From Balaenoptera acutorostrata (Eukaryota; Chordata; Mammalia; Artiodactyla; Balaenopteridae), in NCBI RefSeq assembly GCF_949987535.1, contig NC_080073.1, positions 28,764,116 to 28,828,115 on the forward strand: a DNA stretch of 64,000 bases, read 5' to 3'. The translations under genes were made by a program, and so were the position numbers. Numbering within the stretch: the first letter of the stretch is position 1; each line of letters opens with the position of its first letter. Of this stretch, positions 1 through 10,430 are shown one piece after another. The notes under the pieces are model-generated. The model was not told where the DNA came from, did no database searches, and was given only the letters and a program-made list of their open reading frames with translations.

Positions 1-189
1 TAAGTATTTCTTTAGGATAAATGGCTAGGAGCAGAATTAATTGCTGTCATCTATTTAACTTGACTAAATCACTCTTCATAATATATGCACCTGTCTACCC
101 TCCCCCACCCCCAGCAAATGAAGACAACTTATACCTGTATCCCCACCAACCCTTAGCACAATCCAACTTTGTGATTTTTCTGGGCTTAT

Positions 190-362
190 AGATTTAATTT
201 GATTTTTTGAATTTAGTAATAATTTTGAGCATCTTTTTGTATCTTAGTAGTATTTCCTCTACTGTAAATTGCCTATTCATATCCTTTACCCATTTACCTA
301 TGGGGATTGACATTAGGGGTTACTATTATTGAGTTGAAGGAATTCCTTGTGTATTTTAGACC
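190..362 (-). mobile_element. Old LINE-1 fragment (ORF2 3' region)
   Basis: The + strand reads as the reverse complement of the C-terminal ORF2 part of an old mammalian LINE-1. The diagnostic stretch is ATTGCCTATTCATATCCTTT followed by CCCATTTACCTATGGGG and a TTGAGTTG..GGAATTCCTTGTGTATTTTAG tract. No reading frame survives. Subfamily not resolved. Confidence 0.55.
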
Positions 363-1270
363 TGTACTATCCAACATGGTAACTACTAGCCACATGTCGT
401 TGTGCAATTGTACAGGGTGCCATGTTCAAAAGGGCCCCATGGTTTAAGTGTCTGGTGTCATCATCCTGAAATTCTTAATAATTTTACCTTTGAACTTACA
501 TTTTTGTAAGTGAAGTCTCTGGGACACTGGAGTGCACACATGAGCAGAGGAGATAGGTAGAATATACAGTCCTCAGTTTCTTTCCATTCATTTGCATATA
601 GTGTCAGACGATGCCCCATGAACACAGAATTCTGATGGACCCAGGATGTGTTCAGTGAGACTCAAAGCCATTACAAGGTAAATAGATTTACATAGATGAC
701 TAAGTAGAGGCTGAGGCCACATTTTTCATTCAAACTAGAACTTGCTTCTGACACAGAAAGAAGGCAGTGGCCCAGCTGACCAAGGAACCCTAACATATCC
801 TTTCTTACTCTTGTTACTTCCCTGCATCAGCCAAGCACTTACACTGAAAATGATAGAAAAAAAAGAAAGGGAAAGATGAAGCAGTGCATAGTTGCTTTTC
901 TTAGCAGTCCTTCCTTAGTCATCTGTAAGTCATGGTAGAGAGTATTGGTAGAATATGTGCACATCAAGAAGTAAAACATAAAACATTTGAGTTGGTTTTA
1001 TGCAGCTATTCCATTGTTCTTATAAGAAAATACGTATGCATGGATGAACTACAAAATATAAATTGTATAATTTCAGTGATTTTTGCACAAATGTTCTTAT
1101 ATTTGCACTTAAAACTACATTGTACAATATAAAGGTAAATGGTACAATTCATGCTAACAATTTAAATTTTATATTTTTCTTTACATAAAGTAACACTAAA
1201 AAGCAAAAAACACTATGACAAATCAAAAGAGAAACCAAAGAAGAAAGGAAAGAGTTTTATATTTTAATAC
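363..1270. other. Unassigned stretch with hAT-like traces
   Basis: No gene is seen. The segment around 363-400 (CCAACATGGTAACTACTAGCCACATG) and the segment around 404-500 (GGGCCCC motif, then CATCCTGAAATTCTTAATAA) resemble remnants of old hAT-type DNA transposons, but this is from memory and weak. The rest is AT-rich DNA with no recognised element. Confidence 0.3.
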
Positions 1271-2296
1271 TGTTGGGAGTAAAACTTTTCCTCTACCCTA
1301 TTAGCTTCAGTGCTTGGAGGCCTGCAAATTAAACTGATAAAAGACAGGTTAACCTAGCAAAAGAAAAGACAGATTTTATTCACATACATATGCAAGAGTG
1401 CACAGAAAACTGTGACAAGGAAATGGCTAGAATTTGGGGTGTACATACCATCTTTACAAGGGAAAGAGGTTAGGATTTCAAGGGACAGTAAATGGTAGGC
1501 AAAGACAGAGAAATATATGGGGGGAAACTAAGGTAAGGTTGTTTTCGTAAAGCCTGTCTATGCAGTTTCTTACCCCTATGCCAACTTCTCCCAGCTGGTG
1601 GCAGGATTGTAAACAAAGAAGAACAAAGAGCATTGCTCACCACCCAGTTCTACAAGGATTAAGTCATCAGGTAGTGCTGTCCCTAACCAACAGTATACCC
1701 TGAGAGGAATTTAGGATGAAGAATAGGATGAGGCACTCCGTGCTTTGGAAAACCGGCCCCTTAGATAGTTAGATGTATATCTCAGGAAGAATTTTAACGA
1801 GCCCACATTAGTGCATCTTCCCATACACAGAAAAGCACTAAAATTATTAACTTGAGATGTCTGTTCTCTGTGACTAGCAGTAATCTTTTACGGAGATGTA
1901 TGCTTGACTGCATGTTTTCACTAGCCAAGAATCATATGTAAGCTGGTTTCTCCCCTGCCTCTTTGAAGCAGTCCCCTCAGAGCTACTGGGAGGCTGTTTC
2001 CCAGGTGATAGTTGTCAGTAAGGCCCCTAAATAAAACTTAAACTCACAACTCTTATATTGTGCATTTTTCTTTAAGTCGACAGGAGTCACTCTTTGCCCC
2101 TGGTACAGAAAGCCTCTCTTGGAGGCAGATTTATGGCAGCTGAGTTCTTTTGCAAGCCTCTGTTTTTGGCAGAAAACGGGAGCAGAAACAGAACCTCTTC
2201 CTGAATCTGTTGATTCTCAAATGTCTTCAGCTCAAAATTATATTTATGCTACAGTGGTATATTCTGGGTCTCTTCAAATAACTTGCACTTTCCCCC
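1271..2296 (-). mobile_element. LTR-like repeat A, copy 1 (split)
   Basis: This is one of two related copies in the window; the other is at 9,887-10,430. Both share CTCTACCCT near the left edge, then AATTAAACTGA, a GACAGATTTTATTCAC-type motif, a CTCACCACCCA block and a right end of the type TCAAATGT(C/T)TT(C/T)AG(C/T)TCAAAAT. The motif TTTTATTCAC gives a possible AATAAA on the minus strand, so I infer an LTR in minus orientation. The copy is interrupted by the solo LTR at 1,729-2,082. Family name not recognised with certainty. Confidence 0.5.
1729..2082 (+). mobile_element. Solo retroviral LTR inside repeat A
   Basis: This 354-bp block is absent from the second copy of repeat A, which shows it is an insertion. 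It begins TGAGGCACTCCGTGC and ends AGTCGACA, with the canonical TG..CA edges. A polyadenylation signal (CCCTAAATAAAACTT, near 2,024-2,038) lies about 45 bases before the end, followed by a TTGTGCATTTTTCTTTAAGTCGACA tail typical of ungulate and carnivore retroviral LTRs. No internal retroviral sequence or partner LTR is nearby, so it is a solo LTR left by recombination. The flanking duplication is at best GGA and is not convincing. Confidence 0.6.
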
Positions 2297-2842
2297 TGCT
2301 TTTTGGACAAGGGTGGGAGTCTCACGTTTCATTTTGCACTGAACCCTGCAAACTATGTAGCTGGCCATGGAAGTAGGGCTGGAGGAGGCTAGTGCAGAAT
2401 CCTACCTAGTAAGCCTATCTCTATCAGATGCCCATGAGGCATCTTGGTGTAATCCTAGCCTCTACTGATCTAGACCAATAAAGTGATTGGAATTTCCCTG
2501 GCTGGCTGGCTGGCTGGCTTTCTTTTGCTTTTCGTTTGTTTGTTTGTAAGAGCAAGGACCATAAGTTCTAAAATGAACTTATTTGCCCACAGGGCTATAG
2601 GTTGTACAACTCCAGGGGTATTTACATGGACTGCAGCATAGATGGTGCCCCCTAAAAGTTGTGCAGCACAGTGGCCCTGCATACTTACTGCTATACTAAG
2701 GCCACAAAGAGGGAATGGTTGGAAATTTGGTGAGAGAAATCAGCATTGGATATTTTACCTCCAGTTCTCTTTCTCCTCCATTGACTAACTCTAACGCCAT
2801 GTCCTTCGCTTCCACCCCCTGATTCCTAATACCTTCTCAACT
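2297..2842. other. Unassigned stretch before the provirus
   Basis: No gene is seen. It contains a short (GGCT)n run at 2,499-2,519 and a motif at about 2,330-2,362 (TTTGCACTGAACCCTGCAAA) that resembles the end of an old hAT-type element. No element could be delimited. Confidence 0.3.
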
Positions 2843-3362
2843 TGTCACTGGCAAAGCCCCTTAACAATTCCCAGGAAATAAAAATAGAATCTGGGTAATA
2901 AAATAAAGTCTAACCTTTTTTCTTTCTTTTCCTTTGTGCTTAGTTGTTTTACTTGCTCATAGGGTGCCAAGTGCAGAGGCCTTGTACCCAGCACTTCAGG
3001 CCAGAGCTCCTAGAGTGAAAGGCTGTGCCCGACACTTCAACTTGGTGTGCTGTGTGTCACAACACTGCAATTCAAGATGGCGATGGCAGACCACGTGCAG
3101 AGATGCCGCACCTGGCACTTGGATCTGGAGCCCCGAGCAGCAGCATAGCTGTGCCCCACCTGCAAGAACTCCACCCCCCTCTCCCCACTGACAAGAACCC
3201 TATAAAGCAGCCCCGCCAATGGCCTTTTAGGAAAAGCATGTACTCTAGGGCTCAAGCTTGCACTTCTCCATTCTTTGATCAAAGAATAAAACTTTACTTT
3301 GCTTCTGAACTGAACTCGGACTCATTCTATTGGCTGGAATGACACCAGACAGGAGGACCCTT
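2843..3362 (+). repeat. ERV 5' LTR
   Basis: This is the left LTR of the provirus and is clearly homologous along its length to 6,695-7,252. It starts TGTCACTGGCAAAG. It has a TATA-like box in ACCCTATAAAGCAGCC (about 3,198-3,213), giving a U3/R layout, and a polyadenylation signal in AAAGAATAAAACTTTAC near 3,283-3,299. Mid-LTR it carries TTCAAGATGGCG (YY1-like) and CACGTG (E-box, 3,092-3,097). CpG content is low compared with the 3' LTR. The exact right edge is uncertain, because the shared sequence runs on to GTTGGGAC at 3,370. Confidence 0.8.
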
Positions 3363-4680
3363 GTTGGGACGTGACTCGAAAGGATCAGCAACACATGTTG
3401 GCAACCCAGATGGCTTTTTCACCTGCACCTGTCCACTAAGCTCGGGGTTCACCCTGGCTCCAGCGGGAGAATGGTGGAGGCTTTGGGAGGTTCACCTGGG
3501 AATGATTGCCTCTGGTCTCTGAGTACACTCTGACAGAGTAGAACGGCGGCAGCCTTTGGCCGAATTCAGAACAACTCTGCCCGGCAACCCGATATCCGGG
3601 TGTGGTGCTCACACAGCATAGTCCTCAGAGTCATCTGACTGCACCCCCTTGAGAGGATCATACTGTGGCATCGTGGGGGATCAGAGATTGAAACTCATGC
3701 ATGTCTCCCCGCTGCCTCTGGCTGGCCTTCCCAGATGCCTGGGGACTTTGGGGACCTGTGGACGTGAGGGAGCCATGGCAGTCTTGCCCCTGTCTTGCCA
3801 GTAGTGCTCTCCTCCTGACCCCTGTACAAGGCACTAGTGGCCACAACAGGGCTTTTGCCCTCCTCGCAGACCTCCAGGGGTCAACAGTAGCATCCTCCAT
3901 AGCCACTTTTGGTTTGGTAAAGGAAAGTAGCCAGACCTGTGAGCCAGGAGACAAGACTTGGAAAATCCCAGATAATAAGGACCACCTGACAAAACAGAAG
4001 AAGGACGCTGGCTTTGAGTTCAAGAAAAGGCATCGAGGACGCCTGAATGCGAAAGGTTCCCAAGGTAGGTCCGTGACCCATAACTTGACCTCTTCCGATC
4101 AGGCTAGTTTCTCTGAAGTAGCTGGGGAGCCCTGCAACCTGCTTGCAGGACCAGGAACCCCATTATCAGGAAGCACTGTGAGCAGATGGCAAGAACAGGA
4201 AACACCCACTGCCTGACCTCTCCTCCCGCTCCGGGTCGTAAGGCGAATGTTGGGTGATTCTTTATCGACTGAGGTTCCACAGGCTCTCCTCCCGGTTTCA
4301 GCACAGAATACCAGCTGCCCCAGTGATCTGGTGAGTACCGCGTGGGAGTTCCTCGTGCTTTTAGCTCTCACCGGAGGGAAGTCCAGGAACTCCTCCTTTT
4401 CGGCAGAAAGGAGGAAAGAGAAGACCCCCACCTCTGACACCTGTGCCACCCGCTAACGGACCAGCGTGGTCAGGAACTAACATGGCTAAGCTGCTTGGGC
4501 CCAGAGGCAGTCCTGTCTCACCTCCTGTGGGACACTGTGACTGGGGAGGGACTAACTATCTCAAGCACAGGCTGTTATAATTCAAGGGAGACCCCCAGTT
4601 CTATCAGAGTTCACGCCAGCTGGACGCCTCCATTAACAGTTTGGTGCTGGTTCCAAATTTCCTGAACCAGAAATCTTTTT
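3363..4680 (+). other. ERV leader / unrecognised 5' internal part
   Basis: This stretch lies between the 5' LTR and the first recognisable gag remnant. It contains an open frame at 3,701-4,216 (171 codons), but the product matches no gag domain I know, has no family motif and overlaps a similar-length frame on the other strand. I treat it as retroviral leader or decayed gag rather than as a gene. Confidence 0.5.
3365..3382 (+). promoter_or_regulatory. Possible tRNA primer-binding site
   Basis: TGGGACGTGACTCGAAAGG directly follows the LTR. It resembles the histidine-tRNA primer site used by HERV-H-like gamma-type retroviruses (core GTGACTCG) with several mismatches. The first six bases are also found after the 3' LTR, so either the LTR extends to 3,370 or this is partly coincidence. 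Confidence 0.35.
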
Positions 4681-5480
4681 TGGGTCAAATCTTGTGGCAT
4701 TTGCCTGCCAGCAGATCACTCCACACACCCTCCCCCACCACCACCAGTGGTTGCAAACATCCACAATAGAACATCTGAGGTATGGGGAGCCAAATGTCTA
4801 CAGTACCAAAGGATAGCCCCTTGGGGTGTATCCTTAAGAACTCGAGTTTTTCAGGTATTACCCCGACCCTACAACGTTTTATCTTCCTGTGTATTACAGC
4901 CTGACCCCAATATCGGCTGGGAGATGGGGAAAGCTGGCTCATCAGTGGTTCTCTAAATTATAACACTGTTTTTCAATTGGACCTGCAATGCCAAAGACAA
5001 AAGAAATGGGATGAAATTCCCTATGTCCATTTTTTTATGGCCTTATATCAGAACAAAGGCCTTCAAAAGGGATGTGGGCTCTCCTCCACTGGGGTAATAC
5101 CAGCTTGACCCTCTTCCTGAAGACCTTCTTGATCTCTTCCCTAATCCTCCTCCTACTGCTGCCTCCCTACCCCCTTCTTTCTTATGTCCCAACTTGGACC
5201 CCAAGCCCCAGAGACTCCCTCCATACAAGCTCCCTCCCCTATAACCCACTTCAGCAACTACACAAAGTGGGACTAGTTACCAGCCAGGGTCCAACAACCT
5301 GCCAGGAAAAGTATGAAGTACTCCTTTTGAGGCAGGTCCCCAGTGGAGAAGGAGGGCTCATCCAGGTATACATTTACCACTTCTATATAACTGGAAAAGT
5401 ATATACATGGCCCGATAGAAAACAGTATCCTCTCCGTCGGGAGACTTCGTTGGGCACTGCCCCTGTTAGGGCCTAATTGA
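4681..5480 (+). pseudogene. ERV gag remnant (matrix, proline-rich, capsid start)
   Basis: About 4,990-5,050 encodes a segment with W..IPYV followed by hydrophobic residues, resembling the end of a gamma-type retroviral matrix domain. About 5,110-5,230 is rich in Pro codons (LPPYP is readable in one frame), as in the late-domain region of Gag. About 5,320-5,370 encodes VPSGEGGLIQVY, like the start of capsid in HERV-H-like Gag. The pieces lie in different frames with stop codons between them. The sequence then leaves gag abruptly near 5,480. Confidence 0.6.
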
Positions 5481-5484
5481 CTAG

Positions 5485-5882
5485 GGCCTTATTAGACCCT
5501 GCCAGTCAGCCTGTAATACCCCCATTCTTCCTGTAAATAAACCCAATGGGGAATACTGGATGGTGCAGGACCTTGGGGCAGTCAGTGAAGTCACCCAGGA
5601 TATACATCCAATAGTCCCTAATCCCTACACCCTGCTGGGCACTCTGCTGTCCACAAGGACCTGGTATTCCATGTTAGATTTAAAAGATGCCTCCTTCTGT
5701 ATTCCATTAGCCCCAGAGTGGCAAGAAATTTTTGCTTTTGAGTGGCAGGACCCAAACACACAAAACAACAATACTGCTGGACAGTCCTGTCTCAAGGGTT
5801 CAAAAATCCCCCCATCATCTTTGGGGAAACTTTAACAAAAAACCTAAAAGATCAGTATGTGGATGACATTCTAAGCTCATAG
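5485..5882 (+). pseudogene. ERV reverse transcriptase remnant
   Basis: A reverse transcriptase palm/fingers segment of gamma-type retroviruses is readable. It includes MVQDLGAV, IHPIVPNPYTLL, the metal-binding motif LDLKDASFCIPLAP and IFAFEW in the frame open at 5,560-5,835. A frameshift near 5,768-5,777 moves the homology to another frame, where WTVLSQGF and, at 5,853-5,870, QYVDDI (the YVDD catalytic motif) are read before a stop at 5,880. About 25 residues that normally stand before YVDD are missing. The fragment is joined upstream to gag by deletion and is non-functional. Confidence 0.8.
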
Positions 5883-6014
5883 AAGGTAGGCCCATTCCCC
5901 AAGCCCAGGAGAAGGAACAACCCCCTTGAAATGGAACAACTCGTGTGCTCTTCGGGTAGGAGAAACCATGAAAGCTCTCACGGGATATGGTAACAGGTGC
6001 TCCCCACACCCACC

Positions 6015-6200
6015 GATCTGGCCCTGCACCCCTTCCGGCCGGGACACAGGGTGAACCTAAAAACCTGGCACACCAGCAGCCCTCAAGACCACCGCACTCC
6101 TGGATGGAATGGGCCCCACCTGGTGATCTCACTACCCATTCTGCCCTGAAGCCGCAGGGGATCACTCCGTGGGACGTCGAACTTGAGTGAAGGGGCCCCC
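6015..6200 (+). pseudogene. ERV integrase C-terminal remnant
   Basis: Three-frame reading gives LHPFRPG, LKTW and a proline-rich WNGPHLV segment. These resemble the small C-terminal domain of gamma-type retroviral integrase (LHPFxPGDxVxLKTW...TWTGPYxV). At least one frame change and a stop interrupt it. The catalytic core (DDE) is absent, removed by the deletion between about 5,885 and 6,000. Confidence 0.55.
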
Positions 6201-6694
6201 GAGCCCCAAACTCCAGAGAGACAACCTGGGGCAATGGACCCACTTGACTAACTGCTCCTGCGAACCTCTTTCTCATCTGAAGCTTCTCTTCCGTAAAGCA
6301 ACCAAAATGCGACCAGCGAGACTGAGGCCCTGGCAGTGAGCATATCGTCAGGGCACTCCGCCTATAGGCTAAAGACCTAAATACCTGCATGTTTAGGAAA
6401 AATTTGACATATGACCATTATTCTCTTGCTAATATCTGGGCCATGTATCGGAAATCGTCTGGTGTCCTTGTCTCCAAAATGGTACACAAATGGTGGTCAC
6501 TCAGGGACACGAACAGTCAGGGCCGAGACCTGGTGACCCTCAAACACATCTAAAGGCGGCTGGGAGAAGTTCCGCTCTTCTCCCCAGGGTCATGACGACG
6601 CCCCAGATCAGCAGGAAACAGTTACAGAAGATGGACCGTCGCTCCTCAGAGCCCTTCAAGAATGAGGAGCAGGACAAAAGACACAGGAGGGATT

Positions 6695-7252
6695 TGTCAC
6701 CGGCAAAGCCCATTAACAATACCCGGAGAATAAAAATAGAATCTGGGTAATAAAATAAAATCTGACCTTTTTCTCTCTCCCTTGTCCATTGTGCTTTGTC
6801 TAGTTTCGCTTGCTCATAGGGGGCCGCATGCAGAGGCCTCGCACCCAGCACTTCAGACCAGAGCTCCTGGTGCAGAACGGCGGCGCTGACACCTCAGCTG
6901 AGGGCCGTGCGCAGAAGCCGCGCAGGACACTCAATTCAAGATGGCGGCAGCAGAGCATGCGCAGAGGTGCTGCGCTCGGCACTCTGGTCTGGAGCCCCGA
7001 GCAGCACAGCTGCGCCTGCGTCTGTGCCCCTGTCTGCGCCCCGCCCCCGCGAGAAGTGAGCCCCCTCCCTGCGAACAAGAACCCTGTAAAGCAGCCCTAC
7101 CGAAGGCCTTCAGGAGAGCAGAGCGTGTGCTCTGGAGCCCGAGCTCGCACCTCTTCATTCTTTGATCAAAGAATAAAACTTCCCTTTGCTTCGGAACTGG
7201 ACTTGGGTCTCATTCTATCGGCTCAAGTGACACCCTCTGGGAGGACCCTTGT
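6695..7252 (+). repeat. ERV 3' LTR, CpG-rich
   Basis: The right LTR starts TGTCACCGGCAAAG after a purine-rich tract and matches the 5' LTR. The polyadenylation signal (AAGAATAAAACTTCCC) is near 7,170. The TATA-like box has decayed to CCCTGTAAAGCAGCCC. The middle part holds about 20 CpG sites in 250 bases and a strong YY1-type motif (AAGATGGCGGC, 6,939-6,949) followed by an NRF1-type motif (GCATGCGCA, 6,955-6,963). The matching part of the 5' LTR has about six CpGs. This LTR keeps the look of an active or unmethylated promoter. Confidence 0.8.
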
Positions 7253-7326
7253 TGGGACTGGAACAAACTGGCGTTTTCTCCCTCTTGTAAATTTCTCTGT
7301 GTTGTATTTCTGTCCTCCTTTTAAAC

Positions 7327-7630
7327 TCTCATTTGAATTTTTTTTTCTTTTTTAGTTATCAAAAATAATGTATATTTATTGTGGAAAATATAGATGATTA
7401 AAAACAAGTAAAAAGAAAGTAAACAACCACTCCTAATGATACCACTAGAAGATAAACATTGTTAATATTTTGCTAAATTCTCATTTTAAGTTTTTTCTTT
7501 TGTTAGTTATCAAAAATGTATGTTTATTGTGGAAAATATAGGTGATTTTTTAAAAAGTAAAAAGAAAGTAAACAGCCACTCCTAATGCTACCACCAGAAG
7601 ATAAACATTGTTAATATTTTGCTAAATACT
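7327..7630. repeat. 152-bp tandem duplication
   Basis: Two adjacent units, 7,327-7,478 and 7,479-7,630, match closely over their whole length. Each begins TCTCATTT and ends AACATTGTTAATATTTTGCTAAAT. They differ at scattered bases and small indels, so the duplication is not recent. The unit belongs to the LINE-1 3' sequence that follows. Confidence 0.85.
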
Positions 7631-7960
7631 TGTTTCTCCCTTGTACAAAGAAACCAATGTAAAAATATTTTTTCTTTTCTTCTTTCAAAAATGGAGTACA
7701 GTGTACATAGTATTTGGTTAGCTTTTTTTTTTAAACAATATTTCATCAACAGTTTTACAAGTCCTTAAATATTTTTTCCAGCATCATTTTTAATGGTTGC
7801 AAACTATTCCATCATTATTACTAGGTACTTTTGAAAAAGTATCATTCTTAACTACTCCCTACTGAATACAGTTTTTCACTACAGTAATGCTTCCATGAAA
7901 TCCCTGTAGGCAACTTTATTCACACATCGGTGATTATTTTCTGAATGTCTCCCTTGTTTA
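7327..7960 (-). mobile_element. Old LINE-1 3' end (L1M-like)
   Basis: Read on the + strand this is the reverse complement of an old LINE-1 3' region. AACATTGTTAATATTTTG is followed by a TACAGTGTACATAGTATTTG tract, CAATATTTCATCAACAGTTT and TTTTAATGGTTGCAAACTATTCCATC. Each matches in order the well-known antisense L1M series. The 152-bp tandem duplication is part of it. No ORF survives. Confidence 0.55.
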
Positions 7961-9419
7961 ATCTTGTACACACACAAGTCATTTCTCCTATTAGCCAAGT
8001 CTTGAACTTCTTGAGATCAGCATTCAGGTCAATCCATCTCTGTTTTCCTCAGAGTGCTTTAAAATGAGGAGGCCTTCCAAAATGCTTATCAAATGAAATA
8101 ATTTATTGGTATGCATTGTTCCTTTAACGGAATAAAAAGATAGCAAGAGAGGAAAAGAGGTCAAGTTAGCCAATTTATGGCTGACTTTAAAACTGCCTGT
8201 GCCTCAGTCTTCTGCCATGTGGGCTATCTGTGGATTCTCCCCTGCTCCCCCCCCCCCCGCCCCCCATTCCATGTCCTTTCATTTTTGGAGTAAAAAACAT
8301 CTGGCTGCATTTTCAATTGATTCACACAATTTATTTCACCAGCCTCTAGGCCCCAAACTGTTTCTAGATATGCATCAGTGTCTCTGCTGATAGTCAATGG
8401 GGGCTGTGCCTGTGCATGGGAGAATGTAATCCACCCTTGAGTCACTGTGTTAAAATGATTCCCCAGTTGAATTGTTTAGTGTGAAATAGGATTGTTTGCA
8501 TTCCATTTACTCTTTACTTTCTTAATTAGAGTGACCTCCAGCTTGAATCTACCAACTGTTGGATTTTATTATATCTTTCCAGGAATTCCTCCTGTAATAA
8601 GGTTAACTTTAAATACTGCATTTCCTCGAGGTTGACATAAAATTCATTCACCTTTAGAAAAAATAAGCCCAAGTCTTATTTTGAATGACTACAAACAGAA
8701 CTCTAGGAAGAGCAGAGTTGTGTTATTTTGGATGCTATTTTCTCTGATGCTGCATATAAATGACATAAAGCAGCCCTGCCTACCTTCTAGGAGGCCCTGG
8801 GTTCTAGGGCCTGTCTCCAGGGGAAATAAGAACATCATTTACTTGATGAAACTTTACTTACTAAAAAGACTTTTTAAATGTTGTTTCTCTTGAGTCCAGA
8901 AATTAATGTGTGAATCTGCCTTTGTATATTCTTCCTATAAAAGGAAACCAAAATACAATGGTGGGTGAGATGTTTGTGAACCATATTACATAGCTTGAGA
9001 AATGCACTCGATCTTTGTATTCCTGCCTCTGGATTCAACTTTACCCGGCCCTTCCTCAGGATTCAAGCCCACTATAGGATGAAATTGTAAGGCCCTGGGA
9101 TGAAGTGGCCAAAAAATTATTAGGACTCTTTTCTACCCTCCAACCCCCCAACCCTCCCTAGTTTCTGTAGGATCAGATTGTTTATACTTTCTAATTGCTG
9201 TCTGTAGCTACCATCAGGTCTTTGCTGTTGAATTGACTGTTTAATGCTTAATTTGATCTCCTGATTTTGGATGTCCCCTGTCAATTTTACTCTCAGTTTA
9301 ACTTGAAATCTCTCTTTACTTGTCTGTAAGCACTAGTTTTTCCTCCCAGTCCCGGTCGTGGAGAATGATGATTCCAGTGGTAACACTCACAAATTCTGAA
9401 TTCCTGTACAAACAGAAGC
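7961..9419. other. Unassigned stretch
   Basis: No gene or delimited repeat is seen. A C-rich run (CCCCCCCCCCCCGCCCCCC) lies at about 8,247-8,266. Small open frames here (63-73 codons) have no recognisable product. Confidence 0.4.
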
Positions 9420-9886
9420 ACTGCCATGTCTTGTGTGATGTGGCCCTTCTACCCTTCCTCCATCTGCTCTACTCACACTGGAGTATTTTAAGCTCTTAGG
9501 AGCCGTTTGTGTGTGCTCCTCCCTCTGCCCAGAATGTTCTTCCCCTCTTCTCCTAATGCTGGTTTTTCTTCATGCTTTTGGACTCAGCCTAAGTGTCATC
9601 TCCTTGGAGAGGCTTTTCTAGACAACCTAGTGTGATGTTCTACATATTTTAACCATCCTTAGGTACAGGTACCAACTAATTAGAACAGACTCCAGTATTA
9701 ACAAATCGTATCCTCATACTGAGGCTTTCCAGGTGAATACCAACTCTCGCTGACCCATTATTTGAATAAGCAGTAATGACAAGCTGTAAATAATTATTTG
9801 TGCATTTGCTCCTTCTGTGTATATTACCTGGTAGAATGCAGTTTCCATGAGAGCAAGAATTTTTCTGTCTTAGTCACTGTCATGGA
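9420..9886 (+). mobile_element. L2 LINE 3' end, first part
   Basis: TCTGCCCAGAATGTTCTTCC, then a TCAGCCTAAGTGTCATCTCC and GAGAGGCTTTTCTAGACAACC series, and CCATGAGAGCAAGAATTTTTCTGTCTTAGTCACTGT follow the order of the L2 3' region in sense orientation. The element is cut at 9,886 by repeat A and resumes at about 10,425. Confidence 0.65.
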
Positions 9887-10430
9887 GAAAAAACTTTCCC
9901 TCTACCCTCTTAAATTCAGTGGTTGAGGGCCTGTGAATTAAACTGACAAAGATTAGCATTAGAAAAGACAGATTTTTATTCACTTATAGATGTGGGAAAT
10001 AACAGAAAAAATGTGACTCAACAAAGAGCCAAAGATAGGGGCTTATATATCCACTTAATAATGGGAAAGGGAGGGGAGACAAAAGGCTTTTATGGGAAGA
10101 ACAAATGAGTTTCTTTAGGAAAGACAAGTGGGCTTTTAGGAAAACAAAATGGGAGACAGAAAATTTGTGATAATATTTGTTTCTGCAGGTGCAAGTACTC
10201 ACCACCCACTTCTTTCTAGTTAGTAAAAACTGCCCCAAGAGAAGATTTGTGGCAATTTTACTCTCAGTTTCCTTCCTCAGAGTGAAGCTGCCTCAAAGAG
10301 GGGCATTTCCCAGAGTTTCTGCCTTTAATCAGATAAGGGAAGCTCCAAAAAGGCTTCTTTCTGGATCTATTGAATTTCAAATGTTTTTAGTTCAAAATAA
10401 TCTTCATATCAACTCTGTGGGTCTGAGTTG
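9887..10430 (-). mobile_element. LTR-like repeat A, copy 2
   Basis: This second copy of the repeat at 1,271-2,296 lies within an L2 element. It shows the full repeat without the inserted solo LTR. Shared blocks include CTCTACCCTCTTAAATTCAG, AATTAAACTGACAAAG, GACAGATTTTTATTCAC, CTCACCACCCACTTC and TCAAATGTTTTTAGTTCAAAAT. The minus strand has AATAAA near its presumed 3' end (GTGAATAAAAATCTG). Confidence 0.55.

Larger units (their letters stand above)
3363..6694 (+). mobile_element. Defective ERV1-type provirus, internal region
   Basis: The internal region is about 3.3 kb, less than half of an intact gamma-type retrovirus (about 7-8 kb). Order seen: leader of about 1.3 kb without recognised coding, gag matrix-like and proline-rich remnants, a piece resembling the start of capsid, then a jump directly into reverse transcriptase, then a jump to the integrase C-terminus, then a short unrecognised tail. 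Most of capsid, all of nucleocapsid and protease, RNase H, most of integrase and recognisable envelope are missing. Frames are broken by stops and shifts, so it cannot encode a complete protein. A purine-rich tract at about 6,674-6,692 precedes the 3' LTR as expected of a polypurine tract. Confidence 0.8.

Noticed and set aside
3701..4216. 171-codon open frame in the provirus
   Set aside because: It matches no gag motif I know, overlaps a 121-codon frame on the other strand and lies in a decayed retroviral region. Listed only as part of the leader.
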